A stretch of DNA of 64,000 nucleotides from assembly GCF_004310335.1 (NCBI RefSeq), contig NZ_SIRS01000008.1, positions 1 through 64,000 on the forward strand, in the 5' to 3' direction. The notes beneath the pieces were generated by a model. It did no database searches and had not been told where the DNA came from. It worked only from the letters and a program-made list of their open reading frames with translations. Position numbers and translations under genes: made by a program. Of the stretch, positions 44,380-54,470 are shown in pieces. This DNA comes from Hyunsoonleella pacifica (GTDB lineage Bacteria > Bacteroidota > Bacteroidia > Flavobacteriales > Flavobacteriaceae). Positions within the stretch are counted from its first letter, which is position 1. Each line of letters opens with the position of its first letter.

Positions 44380-45198
44380 TAATATAAATAGCCACAAAAC
44401 AGGAATACTTTCTACCCAAAACGAACTGTAATATTTGTTTTGGTTTTTTTGTGCAAATATTAAAAACAAAACAGTTATTAACTGCACTAGAGCTAAAACC
44501 AAAACTTTGGTTTTAGATATATCATCCTTAAAAAATTCCAAGATGAAAATAAATAGTGCCATAATAGTCCCAATTATCTTGGTGTACCTTACGCCAATCC
44601 TTTGCGGAATGGTAGATAACCTTAGACTATCGAACTTTAAATCGCGAATCTCAAAGGGAAGTATTAACAAAATAACAAAGCAAAAGCGTTGTATACCTGT
44701 AACATAAACATCAGTGTTTATTTCATATACGCTATTCAATAAAGGTAAAAAAACAGTAACACCGCTCCAAACAAGAGCAATCACATACACTTTTAAACCA
44801 CCAATACTTCTCAGGTTATGGTTTTTATCAATAAAAAAACGCTTTGGTAAAAATGGTATCGCGTAAAAAAAAGTGATTAAACCAAAAGCACTGAGATAAA
44901 TCATTATTTCTAATCGCAAATTAAGGGTGTAGTATACCATTAAAAGAAAACAGAAAAAAGAGAAAATCTGGATAGCTTTTAACCACCCTGCCAAACTTCT
45001 ATGATGGAATTTAGCGAGTCCAAAATACTTCACAAAATTATACCCCGTAATTGTAGCATAAAACACAAAATAAAGCACATCTATATCGTAGTACAAATTA
45101 AACTCCAGAAGTGTTACATACGTTAAAGCATAAACCGCTATAGCCACATGAATACTGCTATTGATGTAGAAATTAAAAAGTTGCTTTAAAACCTTCAT
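44365..45198 (-). CDS. UbiA prenyltransferase-like membrane protein
   Basis: 277 residues with about eight membrane helices. The second Asp-rich motif of UbiA enzymes is recognisable (EIRDLKFDSLRLSTIPQRIG), but the first (NDxxDxxxD) is replaced by GYNFVKYFG, so typical prenyl-diphosphate binding is doubtful. It may be a degenerate or specialised member. Monocistronic, convergent with the sigma operon. Confidence 0.7.
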   Translation of the reverse strand: MKVLKQLFNFYINSSIHVAIAVYALTYVTLLEFNLYYDIDVLYFVFYATITGYNFVKYFGLAKFHHRSLAGWLKAIQIFSFFCFLLMVYYTLNLRLEIMIYLSAFGLITFFYAIPFLPKRFFIDKNHNLRSIGGLKVYVIALVWSGVTVFLPLLNSVYEINTDVYVTGIQRFCFVILLILPFEIRDLKFDSLRLSTIPQRIGVRYTKIIGTIMALFIFILEFFKDDISKTKVLVLALVQLITVLFLIFAQKNQNKYYSSFWVESIPVLWLFILLVLR

Positions 45199-45284
45199 AT
45201 TGTAAAAATAAACAAAGTGTTAATAAATGTAGTGAATGGTTAAAAACTTTCGTTTTCTTTCAATACAAGCTTTCGAATATTCAG

Positions 45285-45292
45285 TATTTTTG
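45285..45292 (+). promoter_or_regulatory. putative -7 box of gcvP
   Basis: TATTTTTG, an exact TAnnTTTG match, 28 bases before the gcvP ATG; no TTG at the usual -33 position. Confidence 0.4.
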
Positions 45293-45320
45293 CAAATTAA
45301 GTAATAAATCATAGCTAGAA

Positions 45321-48170
45321 ATGAACACAAATGCTTTCGCGCTTCGCCATATTGGACCTCGTGAAGAAGATCAAAAATTAATGTTAGAGGCTTTAGGTTT
45401 AGATTCTGTAGACCAATTAATTTCTGAAACTATTCCCCAAGATATTCGTCTAAAAACCCCTTTGAATTTAGACGCCCCTATGACAGAGTATGAGTACCTA
45501 CTTCATATTCATGAACTCTCTAAAAAAAATAAAGCTAGAAAAACTTATATAGGTTTAGGTTACCACCCAACTGTTATGCCTGCAGTAATACAAAGAAACA
45601 TTCTTGAGAACCCAGGTTGGTACACTGCTTACACTCCGTATCAAGCTGAAATTGCACAAGGAAGACTAGAAGCTCTCTTAAATTTCCAAACTATGGTAAC
45701 TGACTTAACAGGTATGGAAATAGCGAATGCCTCTCTTCTAGATGAAAGTACCGCTGCAGCCGAAGCTATGAGTTTATTATTTGCGGTTAGAAGTAGAGCG
45801 CAAAAAAAAGCTGGTATCACTAATTTTTTTGTATCTAAAAACATCTTACCCCAGACATTATCTTTATTACAAACCCGTGCCACACCTATAGGTATAAAAT
45901 TGGTAATAGGTAAAGAGGAAGATTTTGATTTTTCTTCTGACTTTTTTGGAGCTATTTTACAATACCCTGGGAAAGACGGCCTGATAACCGATATAAAATC
46001 GTTTATAGAAAAAGCAAATGCAGCGGAAATTAAAGTTGCCGTTGCTGCCGACATTTTAAGTCTTATAAAGCTTGAAGCTCCTGGTAAATTTGGAGCCGAT
46101 GTAGTTGTTGGCACTACACAACGCTTTGGCATCCCCATGGGATATGGTGGCCCACATGCAGCTTACTTTGCCACTAAAGAAGCTTATAAAAGAGATATTC
46201 CCGGCCGTATTATTGGAGTTACCAAAGACACAAACGGTAATCGGGCATTACGCATGGCACTTCAAACTCGCGAACAGCATATTAAACGCGACAAAGCCAC
46301 ATCCAACATTTGTACAGCACAAGTGTTGCTGGCCGTTATGGCTAGCATGTATGCTGTGTTCCATGGACCAAAAGGCCTTAAATTTATAGCCAACAAAGTA
46401 CATAATAAAGCGTCTAAACTTGCTGAAGTATTAGAAGCATTGGGCTATAAGCAAGTGAATTCATCATTTTTTGATACATTACAAATCAAAACCAAATCGA
46501 AAAAAATAAAACAAGTAGCTTCTGAGAAAAAAGTAAATCTTTGGTATCCAGATAAAAACACGGTAACTGTTTCCATAAATGAAACTACTTCAATAAGAGA
46601 TATTAATTATTTGATTTCAATTTTTGCAGAAGCAGCAGGAAAAGAAACTATTGAAATTTCAGAAGTATCTCCAGCCAATAACATTGAATCTTCGGTAGTT
46701 AGAACGTCAGATTTTTTGACCTTAGATGTATTTAATAAATACCATTCTGAAACAGAGTTAATGCGTTATATCAAATCTTTAGAACGTAAAGATTTAGCAT
46801 TAAACCACTCCATGATTTCATTAGGCTCATGCACTATGAAACTTAATGCAGCCTCTGAAATGTTACCATTGAGTATTTTTAAATGGGCCAATATACATCC
46901 TTTTGTGCCCAAAAAGCAAGCTAAAGGATATTTAGAGGTTTTAAAAGAGCTGGAAGACCAGCTTACAGAAATTACTGGTTTTGCTGCTACATCTCTACAA
47001 CCAAACTCTGGAGCTCAAGGAGAATTTGCTGGACTTATGGTAATTAAAGCTTACCACGAGTCTCGTAATGATCATCATAGAAATATATGTTTAATTCCAT
47101 CTTCAGCTCATGGAACAAACCCCGCCAGTGCTGTTATGGCAGGTATGAAGGTAGTTGTAACCAAATCTACTGAAGAAGGTAATATTGATGTTGACGATTT
47201 GCGTGAAAAAGCAGAATTACATAAAGACAACCTAGCTGCATTAATGGTAACCTATCCTTCTACGCATGGCGTTTACGAATCCGCTATAAAGGAGGTTACT
47301 AAAATTGTACACGACAATGGCGGACAAGTATATATGGATGGTGCCAACATGAATGCCCAAGTAGGATTAACTAATCCTGGAAATATTGGTGCAGATGTTT
47401 GCCACCTAAATCTGCACAAAACCTTTGCTATTCCTCATGGTGGCGGTGGTCCAGGTGTTGGGCCAATATGCGTTGCTAAACAATTAGTGCCATTTTTACC
47501 AGGAAATCCTATAATTAAAACTGGAGGAAAAGATGCTATTACAGCAATTTCGGCAGCACCTTATGGTTCTGCTTTGGCTTGCTTAATATCATACGGCTAC
47601 ATAAAAATGCTTGGAGCAGAAGGTTTAACTGAATCTACAAAAGTTGCCATTTTAAACGCAAACTATATTAAACATAGGTTAGATGGGTATTATGACACTT
47701 TATATTCAGGAGAAAAAGGAAGAGCAGCTCACGAAATGATTATTGACTGTCGTCCATTTAAAGCTCAAGGTATTGAAGTAACTGATATTGCAAAACGATT
47801 AATGGATTATGGTTTCCATGCACCAACAGTATCATTCCCTGTTGCAGGCACCATGATGATAGAACCTACCGAAAGTGAAAGCAAAGAAGAAATGGATCGC
47901 TTTTGTGATGCTATGATATCTATTAAAGAAGAAATAGATGTAGTTTCAAAAGATGAACCAAATAATGTACTTAAAAATGCACCACATACTTTAGAGATGA
48001 TTACCTCTGATGAATGGTACTTACCTTATTCTAGAGAAAAAGCTGCATTTCCATTAGATTTTATAAGATCTAATAAGTTTTGGCCTTCTGTAAGACGAGT
48101 AGATGATGCCTATGGCGATAGAAATTTAATATGCACTTGTGCTCCTATTGAAGATTATGTTGAAGCATAA
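45321..48170 (+). CDS. gcvP: glycine dehydrogenase (decarboxylating), P protein
   Basis: PLP-dependent P protein of the glycine cleavage system, decarboxylating glycine and passing the aminomethyl group to lipoyl H protein. 949 residues, the fused single-chain form. N-terminal FALRHIGPREEDQKLML, glycine-rich SLGSCTMKLNA, and PLP-lysine Lys700 in HLNLHKTFAIPHGGGGPG. The H and T genes are not in the window. A terminator follows. Confidence 0.97.
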   Translation: MNTNAFALRHIGPREEDQKLMLEALGLDSVDQLISETIPQDIRLKTPLNLDAPMTEYEYLLHIHELSKKNKARKTYIGLGYHPTVMPAVIQRNILENPGWYTAYTPYQAEIAQGRLEALLNFQTMVTDLTGMEIANASLLDESTAAAEAMSLLFAVRSRAQKKAGITNFFVSKNILPQTLSLLQTRATPIGIKLVIGKEEDFDFSSDFFGAILQYPGKDGLITDIKSFIEKANAAEIKVAVAADILSLIKLEAPGKFGADVVVGTTQRFGIPMGYGGPHAAYFATKEAYKRDIPGRIIGVTKDTNGNRALRMALQTREQHIKRDKATSNICTAQVLLAVMASMYAVFHGPKGLKFIANKVHNKASKLAEVLEALGYKQVNSSFFDTLQIKTKSKKIKQVASEKKVNLWYPDKNTVTVSINETTSIRDINYLISIFAEAAGKETIEISEVSPANNIESSVVRTSDFLTLDVFNKYHSETELMRYIKSLERKDLALNHSMISLGSCTMKLNAASEMLPLSIFKWANIHPFVPKKQAKGYLEVLKELEDQLTEITGFAATSLQPNSGAQGEFAGLMVIKAYHESRNDHHRNICLIPSSAHGTNPASAVMAGMKVVVTKSTEEGNIDVDDLREKAELHKDNLAALMVTYPSTHGVYESAIKEVTKIVHDNGGQVYMDGANMNAQVGLTNPGNIGADVCHLNLHKTFAIPHGGGGPGVGPICVAKQLVPFLPGNPIIKTGGKDAITAISAAPYGSALACLISYGYIKMLGAEGLTESTKVAILNANYIKHRLDGYYDTLYSGEKGRAAHEMIIDCRPFKAQGIEVTDIAKRLMDYGFHAPTVSFPVAGTMMIEPTESESKEEMDRFCDAMISIKEEIDVVSKDEPNNVLKNAPHTLEMITSDEWYLPYSREKAAFPLDFIRSNKFWPSVRRVDDAYGDRNLICTCAPIEDYVEA

Positions 48171-48233
48171 AATAGCTTTTGAACATCGTAATTTATTTTA
48201 AAAAATTATTACACCTTAGATAAAACAAATTAT

Positions 48234-48268
48234 ATTGCTTTTGGTTAATTAATCAAAAGCAATTTTTC
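48234..48268 (+). terminator. Rho-independent terminator after gcvP
   Basis: ATTGCTTTTG (48234-48243) pairs with CAAAAGCAAT (48254-48263), with inner TTAATTAA, then a T run, before the KAS III-like gene. Confidence 0.85.
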
Positions 48269-48273
48269 TGTTT

Positions 48274-49332
48274 ATGAATATTAAAATTACTGGTACAGGA
48301 AGCTATATTCCATCAACTGTAGAGAAGAACGAGAACTTTCATAATCATGAATTTTTAAATACTGATGGCTCAGTAATTGCTTCTCCAAATGAGGTTATTG
48401 TCGAAAAATTCAAGTCCATAACAGGTATTTCTGAACGTCGTTATGCTAAGAATCATCTAAACTCTTCAGATTTAGGTTTTTTTGCTGCCGAAAAAGCCAT
48501 TGAAGATGCCAATATCGATCCTGAAACTATAGACTACATCATAGTAGCTCATAATTTTGGAGATGTTAAATATGGTACAATACAAGGCGACTTTTTACCA
48601 TCTTTAGCCGCTAGAATTAAACACAGCTTACGTATTAAAAATCCAAAATGTATCGCTTACGATTTATTGTTTGGTTGTCCTGGCTGGGTTGAAGGTGTTA
48701 TTCAAGCTCAAGCCTTTATAAAATCTGGCATGGCTAAACGTTGTTTGGTAATAGGTACAGAAACCCTTTCTAGAGTTGTTGATAAGCATGACAGAGATGC
48801 TATGATTTTCTCAGATGGTGCAGGAGCTACAATAGTTGAAGCTACTGAAGAAGAAGGTGGTATTTTAGCACACGAATCTGCTAGTTTCACTTATGATGAA
48901 GCCTATTTCCTATTCTTTGGAAATTCCAACAATCCAGAACTTGATAAAGATACACGTTACATTAAAATGGATGGTCGTAAAATTTACGAATTTGCACTGG
49001 TAAACGTCCCAAAAGCCATGAAAGATTGTTTGGACAAAAGTGGTGTAGACATCAAAGATGTAAAGAAAATTTTTATACATCAAGCCAATGAAAAAATGGA
49101 TGAAGCCATTTTAAAACGATTCTACAGACTCTATAAAACAGATATTCCAGAGCATGTAATGCCCATGAGTATCCAAAAATTAGGAAATAGCTCTGTAGCT
49201 ACCGTACCTACCTTGTTTGATCTTGTAAAAAACAATCAGCTCCCTCCTCACGAATTACACAAAGGAGACGCTGTAATTTTTGCTAGTGTTGGTGCTGGTA
49301 TGCATATTAATGCTGTGGTTTATAAACATTAA
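48274..49332 (+). CDS. 3-oxoacyl-ACP synthase III family protein
   Basis: 352 residues of the FabH/KAS III thiolase fold. Catalytic Cys135 (LLFGCPGWVE), His in FIHQANEKM and Asn in KLGNSSVATVPT. It starts MNIKITGTGSYIPSTVEKNENF. It is not in a fatty-acid operon but beside FkbM and glycosyltransferase genes, so a specialised acyl condensation is possible. Substrate unknown. Confidence 0.9.
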   Translation: MNIKITGTGSYIPSTVEKNENFHNHEFLNTDGSVIASPNEVIVEKFKSITGISERRYAKNHLNSSDLGFFAAEKAIEDANIDPETIDYIIVAHNFGDVKYGTIQGDFLPSLAARIKHSLRIKNPKCIAYDLLFGCPGWVEGVIQAQAFIKSGMAKRCLVIGTETLSRVVDKHDRDAMIFSDGAGATIVEATEEEGGILAHESASFTYDEAYFLFFGNSNNPELDKDTRYIKMDGRKIYEFALVNVPKAMKDCLDKSGVDIKDVKKIFIHQANEKMDEAILKRFYRLYKTDIPEHVMPMSIQKLGNSSVATVPTLFDLVKNNQLPPHELHKGDAVIFASVGAGMHINAVVYKH

Positions 49333-49357
49333 AAACAGCTCTCTACTTAATAATTAT

Positions 49358-50260
49358 ATGCAATTAATCTACAAGATTATTTATAATTCAACAATAAACA
49401 AATTATTGAGGCGAATTAATTATACTATACGTAATTATATCCCCAATAAAATAAAGCTACCACCTTCAGGCATTTTAAAACTAAAAACAGACTCAGGATA
49501 CATTAAGATAGCAACAAATCAAACAAGCTATCTTACACAGTTACTATACTGGAATGGTTATAAAAATTTTGAATATTCAGAGATATTCGAAAAACTCTCC
49601 AAGGATATAAATGTTTTTCTTGATATTGGCTCTAATATTGGCTATTACTCATTACTAGCAGCAACATCTAATCCCAATATAAAAGCCTATGCGTTTGAGC
49701 CTGCCTTAGGACCAAAGCACTATTTAAAGCAGAATATCTCTAAGAATAAGCTTCAAGCACAAATAAAAAATATAGATGTTGCCATAAGTAACACTTCTGG
49801 GAACATAGATTTTTATGAAGTAGAAAATGTAAAATATAAATATTTAAAATACAACCTAGCAGGAGAAGGAAATGCTGGTACAAAAACAACCTCGAGAAAC
49901 TTTATTAAAAATACCGTTAAAGCTATTACATTAAAAGATTTCGTTAAAAATGAAGGTATTAAAAACATAGACCTTATAAAGATAGATACCGAGGGTACAG
50001 AGATAGATATTTTAAACTCTGGGAGTGCTATAATCAAACAACATGAACCTATTGTGATCTGCGAAACGTTGTTTAATACAATCGAGAACGAATTAGATAC
50101 TTTTTTTAAAGAACTGGACTACCTATTTTATAACCACACAAAACAAGGATTGGTAAAGGTTGATACATTGAAAAGAATTGAAGATGACGGCATTAGAAAT
50201 TGCTTTTTTGTACCAAAATCGAAAATTGATTTAGTTTCTGAATTTATCTCTAAAAACTAG
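49358..50260 (+). CDS. FkbM family methyltransferase
   Basis: The frame opens at 49280 inside the previous gene, but ATG 49358 (MQLIYKIIYNSTINK) is preferred, giving 300 residues. SAM-binding motif FLDIGSNIGYYSLLAA and YAFEPALGPKHYLKQN, with IDLIKIDTEGTEIDILNSG typical of FkbM. These methylate sugars or polyketides. Its neighbours suggest a glycan or glycolipid target. Confidence 0.88.
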   Translation: MQLIYKIIYNSTINKLLRRINYTIRNYIPNKIKLPPSGILKLKTDSGYIKIATNQTSYLTQLLYWNGYKNFEYSEIFEKLSKDINVFLDIGSNIGYYSLLAATSNPNIKAYAFEPALGPKHYLKQNISKNKLQAQIKNIDVAISNTSGNIDFYEVENVKYKYLKYNLAGEGNAGTKTTSRNFIKNTVKAITLKDFVKNEGIKNIDLIKIDTEGTEIDILNSGSAIIKQHEPIVICETLFNTIENELDTFFKELDYLFYNHTKQGLVKVDTLKRIEDDGIRNCFFVPKSKIDLVSEFISKN

Positions 50261-50307
50261 TTAAAAGTTCTGTAGAATTCATTAATAAGTTTAATTTTAG
50301 CCTTATT

Positions 50308-51159
50308 ATGAATTTTTACATCGTCATACCAGCCCATAACGAATCAGATTCTATCGGCCTAACTTTGTATTCGCTTTCACAACAAACATTAAAACCAAAG
50401 CACATTGTTGTTGTCAACGATAATTCTACAGACAAAACAGAATCTGTAGTTGATGGCTATGCACAAAAGCATGATTTTATATCTTTAGTTAACATTACAT
50501 CTTCAGATAGACATCTACCTGGTGCTAAAATTATTAATGCTTTTTACAAAGGTTATGAAACCTTAGATGATAATTATGATATTATATGTAAGTTTGATGC
50601 AGATCTCATTTTTCCTGAAAATTACCTAGAGCAACTCGCCTATCATTTTAAAGCAGAAGAAAAACTAGGTATGGCTTCTGGGTTTTGCTATATAGAAAAA
50701 AATGGAAATTGGGTATTAGAAAATCTAACTAGAAAAGATCACATTCGCGGTGCGCTAAAGGCATATAGAAAAGACTGCTTTTTACAAATTGGAAAACTAA
50801 AACCATCCATGGGTTGGGATACCGTAGATGAACTACTAGCCCAGTATTATGACTGGACAATTAAAACGGACGACACATTGCATGTAAAACACTTAAAGCC
50901 TACAGGTATCAGTTACAACAAAGCTTCAAAGCACCTTCAAGGCGAAGCTATGTACAAAATGCGTTATGGTCTTTTAATTTCATTGATTTCAGCTATAAAA
51001 CTTAGCTTTAAAAAAGGAAAAATCAGTTTGTTCAAAAATTATATGGGTGGTTATTTTGAAGCTAAAAAAAATAATCTTGAGTTTTTAGTATCAGAAGATG
51101 AAGGTAAATTTATTAGAAATTTACGATGGAAAGGTATGATTGGTAAATTGAAAGCCTAA
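50308..51159 (+). CDS. glycosyltransferase family 2 protein
   Basis: 283 residues, GT-A fold: FYIVIPAHNESDSIG, VVVNDNSTDKT and the metal motif CKFDADLIFP (Asp-Ala-Asp). A C-terminal region with RNLRWKGMIGKL may associate with the membrane. Transfers a sugar to an unknown acceptor; no polysaccharide locus surrounds it. 47 bases after the FkbM gene. Confidence 0.9.
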   Translation: MNFYIVIPAHNESDSIGLTLYSLSQQTLKPKHIVVVNDNSTDKTESVVDGYAQKHDFISLVNITSSDRHLPGAKIINAFYKGYETLDDNYDIICKFDADLIFPENYLEQLAYHFKAEEKLGMASGFCYIEKNGNWVLENLTRKDHIRGALKAYRKDCFLQIGKLKPSMGWDTVDELLAQYYDWTIKTDDTLHVKHLKPTGISYNKASKHLQGEAMYKMRYGLLISLISAIKLSFKKGKISLFKNYMGGYFEAKKNNLEFLVSEDEGKFIRNLRWKGMIGKLKA

Positions 51160-51194
51160 AACTTCTAAACAAACTTAAAGCTACAAACTTTTAA

Positions 51195-52001
51195 CTAAAA
51201 ACTCCATCCCTTGTAACTACTTGATGCTTCTAATTTATTTTCAATAGCATCATCTAATTCTGGAAAAAAATCAATTCCGGTTAGAGCTTCAATAGCATCC
51301 ACAGAAACAACAAACTCATATAATGGCTTATTTGAATCTTTGTGTGGCATCAAAAATGCGATTACCTTGGTTTTTCCTGTATTATTGTCAATTAAAACCT
51401 TATAAAACTGGTTTGGCACAGCCACATCTTCATTACCAATAGTTTTCATATCACCTTTTAAAACACCTCCCGTTACAACAAAGACACCGTCGTACTTTTT
51501 TGCCCAATACCTAACTTTTTGCTCTAACCTATTCCAAATTCCAGAATTAAATTGATGCTCTTGTGGGCTAATATTACTAGTTAAAAACGTTTCATCATGC
51601 GCTTCTTTAGTATATCGTCTATCTCCAGCAGGACATAAATGTCCACGGTCATATCCAGAATTTTTATAATTACGCCAACTCGCAGCACCTGTTTTTACTG
51701 CTTTATCTATTTCAAAATAAGGACGTTTATGATTTGTATTAGAGAGGTGAGATGTTTTTAATTCGTAAGCTACCCATTCTGCTTGCTCATACTTTTCATT
51801 ATATGATAAGGAGTACCCATTATGGTGTACAATTTGATTGGTTGTGCTTGATGGTAAAAAATATTCGTTAGTATTATCTTTAGGCATTTTACCTTCAGAA
51901 ATAACCTCTACTTTTTCTTCTTCAGCTAAAAGATATTCGTATCCATAAACACCAAGGAGAATAATAACTGCTATAAGATAAAGCCAACTGCGTTTATTCA
52001 T
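51195..52001 (-). CDS. exported DNA/RNA non-specific endonuclease
   Basis: 268 residues with an N-terminal hydrophobic anchor (WLYLIAVIILLGVYGYEYLL), so membrane-tethered or secreted. Catalytic motif GYDRGHLCPAGDRR of the beta-beta-alpha-metal nuclease family, with the metal Asn in FLTSNISPQEHQFNSGIWN. Its start overlaps the PafA gene's end by 8 bases, suggesting joint use: nucleic acid cleavage, then phosphate release. Confidence 0.93.
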   Translation of the reverse strand: MNKRSWLYLIAVIILLGVYGYEYLLAEEEKVEVISEGKMPKDNTNEYFLPSSTTNQIVHHNGYSLSYNEKYEQAEWVAYELKTSHLSNTNHKRPYFEIDKAVKTGAASWRNYKNSGYDRGHLCPAGDRRYTKEAHDETFLTSNISPQEHQFNSGIWNRLEQKVRYWAKKYDGVFVVTGGVLKGDMKTIGNEDVAVPNQFYKVLIDNNTGKTKVIAFLMPHKDSNKPLYEFVVSVDAIEALTGIDFFPELDDAIENKLEASSSYKGWSF

Positions 52002-53622
52002 TATCTAAAATAAATTCTAAAGGCTGTCCAATAGCAAAATTTGGAAAACTTATTCCCAATAACGCAGAAATTGTTGGCGCAATATCTGTAATCTCAGTTT
52101 TTATATAGGTTTGCCCTTTTTTAATCCCCTTTCCAAAAAATAACAGAGGTACATGCGTATCGTAATTTAAACCACTGCCATGTGTCGATCCTGTTTTCCC
52201 ATATAAAATATATGCAGGATCATCCACTAAAATTATATCGCCTGAGCGTTTTTGATTATAACCCTTTTGCAACAATGCCTCAATACCTTCAGTAAAGTCA
52301 ACAGAACTCATAGTGGTAGCAGTATAGGCTTTTGAAATATGAGAATAAGTCATTTGTTCATTTACTATGGCTTTTTGTACATCTTCTAAATCTAAATCTA
52401 ATGCTTTAACCATAGCTCTATTCAAGAAAATTTGATTGTTACTTATATCTTCAACAATATCTGTAGTGCCATATTTATCCTTTAAAAACTCTTGAAATAG
52501 AGCTTTACGTGCATTGTTATCTAAATATCCTGCTGGAATTTTAACAGATTGCAAATACGCAGGCACATCTATCGCTCCATGATCTGCAGTTAAAAAAACC
52601 ACATACTGTCCTTTTCCTATCTTTTCATCTAATGCAGTAAAAAAGCGTTCTAAATCCTTATCTAAACGTATATAAGTGTCTTCTATTTCTTTTGAATTTA
52701 CACCAAATTTATGTCCTACATAATCGGTACTGGAAAAACTCACAGTTAAAATATCAGTAATACTATCTTTTCCAAGATTTTCACCTTCTATTGCAGCCAA
52801 AGCAAAATCCGCCGTTAAACTATTACCAAATGGTGTTACTTTTAGAATATTAAAGCCTCCGTTTTTCTTTTTTAAAGCTTGTAAATCATAAGGAAACGTT
52901 GCTGTTTCTTTTCCTTTAAACTTCCCTTCAAAATTATTTAAATCAGGGCCACTTTCAGTATACGTTTCAATATCATAAAATGTATTCCAATCCCTAAAAT
53001 AAGATGCTGCTTTATTAGAACTATTAAACTCATCTACCCATTTAGGTAATGTATTCATATAAAATGTACTAGATATCCAGTCTCCTTGTTTTCCACCTTG
53101 AAACCAATATGCGGCATTTGCTGAATGCCCAGCTGGTAAAATAGCACCTCTGTCTTTTATAGAAATACCAATAGTTTTCCCTTGCATTTGTGTAAATAGC
53201 CTATTCTCATCAGAAAAAGTTGTGGTTAATATACGGTGTGGAGACATTTGCCCAGAGGTTGCTTTTGTTCCTACCGAACTATAGGTTGTATCTCCAGCAC
53301 AGTACACCATCTTTTTTATTTCTTTATCATACCAATTATTACTAATTATACCATGATACTTAGGCGTGGTTCCTGTATAAATTGAAGCATGTCCTGGTCC
53401 AGTATACGTTGGTATGTAATTAAAGTGATTGTTTTTACAATTAAAACCTTCATTTATCATACGCTTAAACCCTCCTTCTCCATATTTATTATTGAAACGA
53501 GTAAGATAATCATAACGCATTTGGTCAACCACAATACCCACAACCAGCTTTGGTCGTTCCTCTTGAGCAGAAATTGATATACCAGAAAAAAAGATTAATA
53601 AAAACGTAATTAAATACTTCAT
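51994..53622 (-). CDS. pafA: PafA-type alkaline phosphatase
   Basis: 542 residues with a signal peptide (ends near SISAQ). Alkaline-phosphatase superfamily: metal site VGIVVDQMRYDYL, nucleophile probably Thr74 in TYTGPGHASIYTG, FLTADHGA, and the C-terminal GSTHGSGLNYDTHVPLLFFG. PafA enzymes are periplasmic phosphomonoesterases of Bacteroidota that work regardless of phosphate level. Paired with the nuclease gene. Confidence 0.93.
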   Translation of the reverse strand: MKYLITFLLIFFSGISISAQEERPKLVVGIVVDQMRYDYLTRFNNKYGEGGFKRMINEGFNCKNNHFNYIPTYTGPGHASIYTGTTPKYHGIISNNWYDKEIKKMVYCAGDTTYSSVGTKATSGQMSPHRILTTTFSDENRLFTQMQGKTIGISIKDRGAILPAGHSANAAYWFQGGKQGDWISSTFYMNTLPKWVDEFNSSNKAASYFRDWNTFYDIETYTESGPDLNNFEGKFKGKETATFPYDLQALKKKNGGFNILKVTPFGNSLTADFALAAIEGENLGKDSITDILTVSFSSTDYVGHKFGVNSKEIEDTYIRLDKDLERFFTALDEKIGKGQYVVFLTADHGAIDVPAYLQSVKIPAGYLDNNARKALFQEFLKDKYGTTDIVEDISNNQIFLNRAMVKALDLDLEDVQKAIVNEQMTYSHISKAYTATTMSSVDFTEGIEALLQKGYNQKRSGDIILVDDPAYILYGKTGSTHGSGLNYDTHVPLLFFGKGIKKGQTYIKTEITDIAPTISALLGISFPNFAIGQPLEFILDNE

Positions 53623-53732
53623 CTCGTTAAAGAATTTATTAAATCAAAAATACGCATATTAAAATAGCATTATTTAAAATTAAGGTTAAATACCCCTAAG
53701 TTTTTTTTAATTTAGCATCTACAATTTTATAT

Positions 53733-54470
53733 ATGTCATACCTACATAACATTGGAGCTTATTTTTTAATGATTAGGGAGATGTTTCGCAAACCAACTAA
53801 ATGGTCTGTGATGCGTCAATTAATATTAAAAGACATTGACGATCTTATTATTGGTTCTTTAGGTATCATAGCTTTTATTTCATTTTTTGTTGGTGGCGTA
53901 ATTACCATACAAACCGCTTTAAATATTGATAATCCCTTAATTCCAAAGTATCTGGTAGGTTTTGCCACTAGGCAATCGGTAATTTTAGAGTTTGCTCCTA
54001 CGTTTACCTCAATAATTATGGCTGGTAAGGTAGGTTCTTTTATTACATCTAGTATTGGTACCATGCGCGTTACAGAACAAATAGATGCTTTAGAGGTTAT
54101 GGGTATTAACTCTCTAAACTATTTAGTATTTCCAAAAACAGTAGCACTATTATTGTATCCATTTGCTATTGCTGTTGGTATGTTTTTAGGAATTTTAGGT
54201 GGTATGGCTGCTTGTGTTTTTGGAGGATATTCTACTCTTGCAGATTATATCTTAGGTATTCAAACAGATTTTGACACCTTCCATGTTATTTATGCTTTTA
54301 TAAAAACCTTTGTATTTGCTTTTATTCTAGCTACTATTCCCTCTTTTTATGGATATTACATGAAAGGTGGTGCTCTTGAGGTTGGTAAGGCCAGTACAAC
54401 TGCATTTGTTTGGACGAGTGTTGTGATTATTTTATTGAATTATGTTATAACCGGAATGCTTTTAGGCTAA
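53733..54470 (+). CDS. MlaE-family lipid ABC transporter permease
   Basis: 245 residues, about six membrane helices: SFFVGGVITIQTALN, FAPTFTSIIMAGKVGSFITSSIGTMRVTEQIDALEVMG and NYLVFPKTVALLLYPF are the MlaE signature. Partner of the next gene; they overlap by one base (TAATG). It presumably moves phospholipid between membranes. Confidence 0.93.
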   Translation: MSYLHNIGAYFLMIREMFRKPTKWSVMRQLILKDIDDLIIGSLGIIAFISFFVGGVITIQTALNIDNPLIPKYLVGFATRQSVILEFAPTFTSIIMAGKVGSFITSSIGTMRVTEQIDALEVMGINSLNYLVFPKTVALLLYPFAIAVGMFLGILGGMAACVFGGYSTLADYILGIQTDFDTFHVIYAFIKTFVFAFILATIPSFYGYYMKGGALEVGKASTTAFVWTSVVIILLNYVITGMLLG

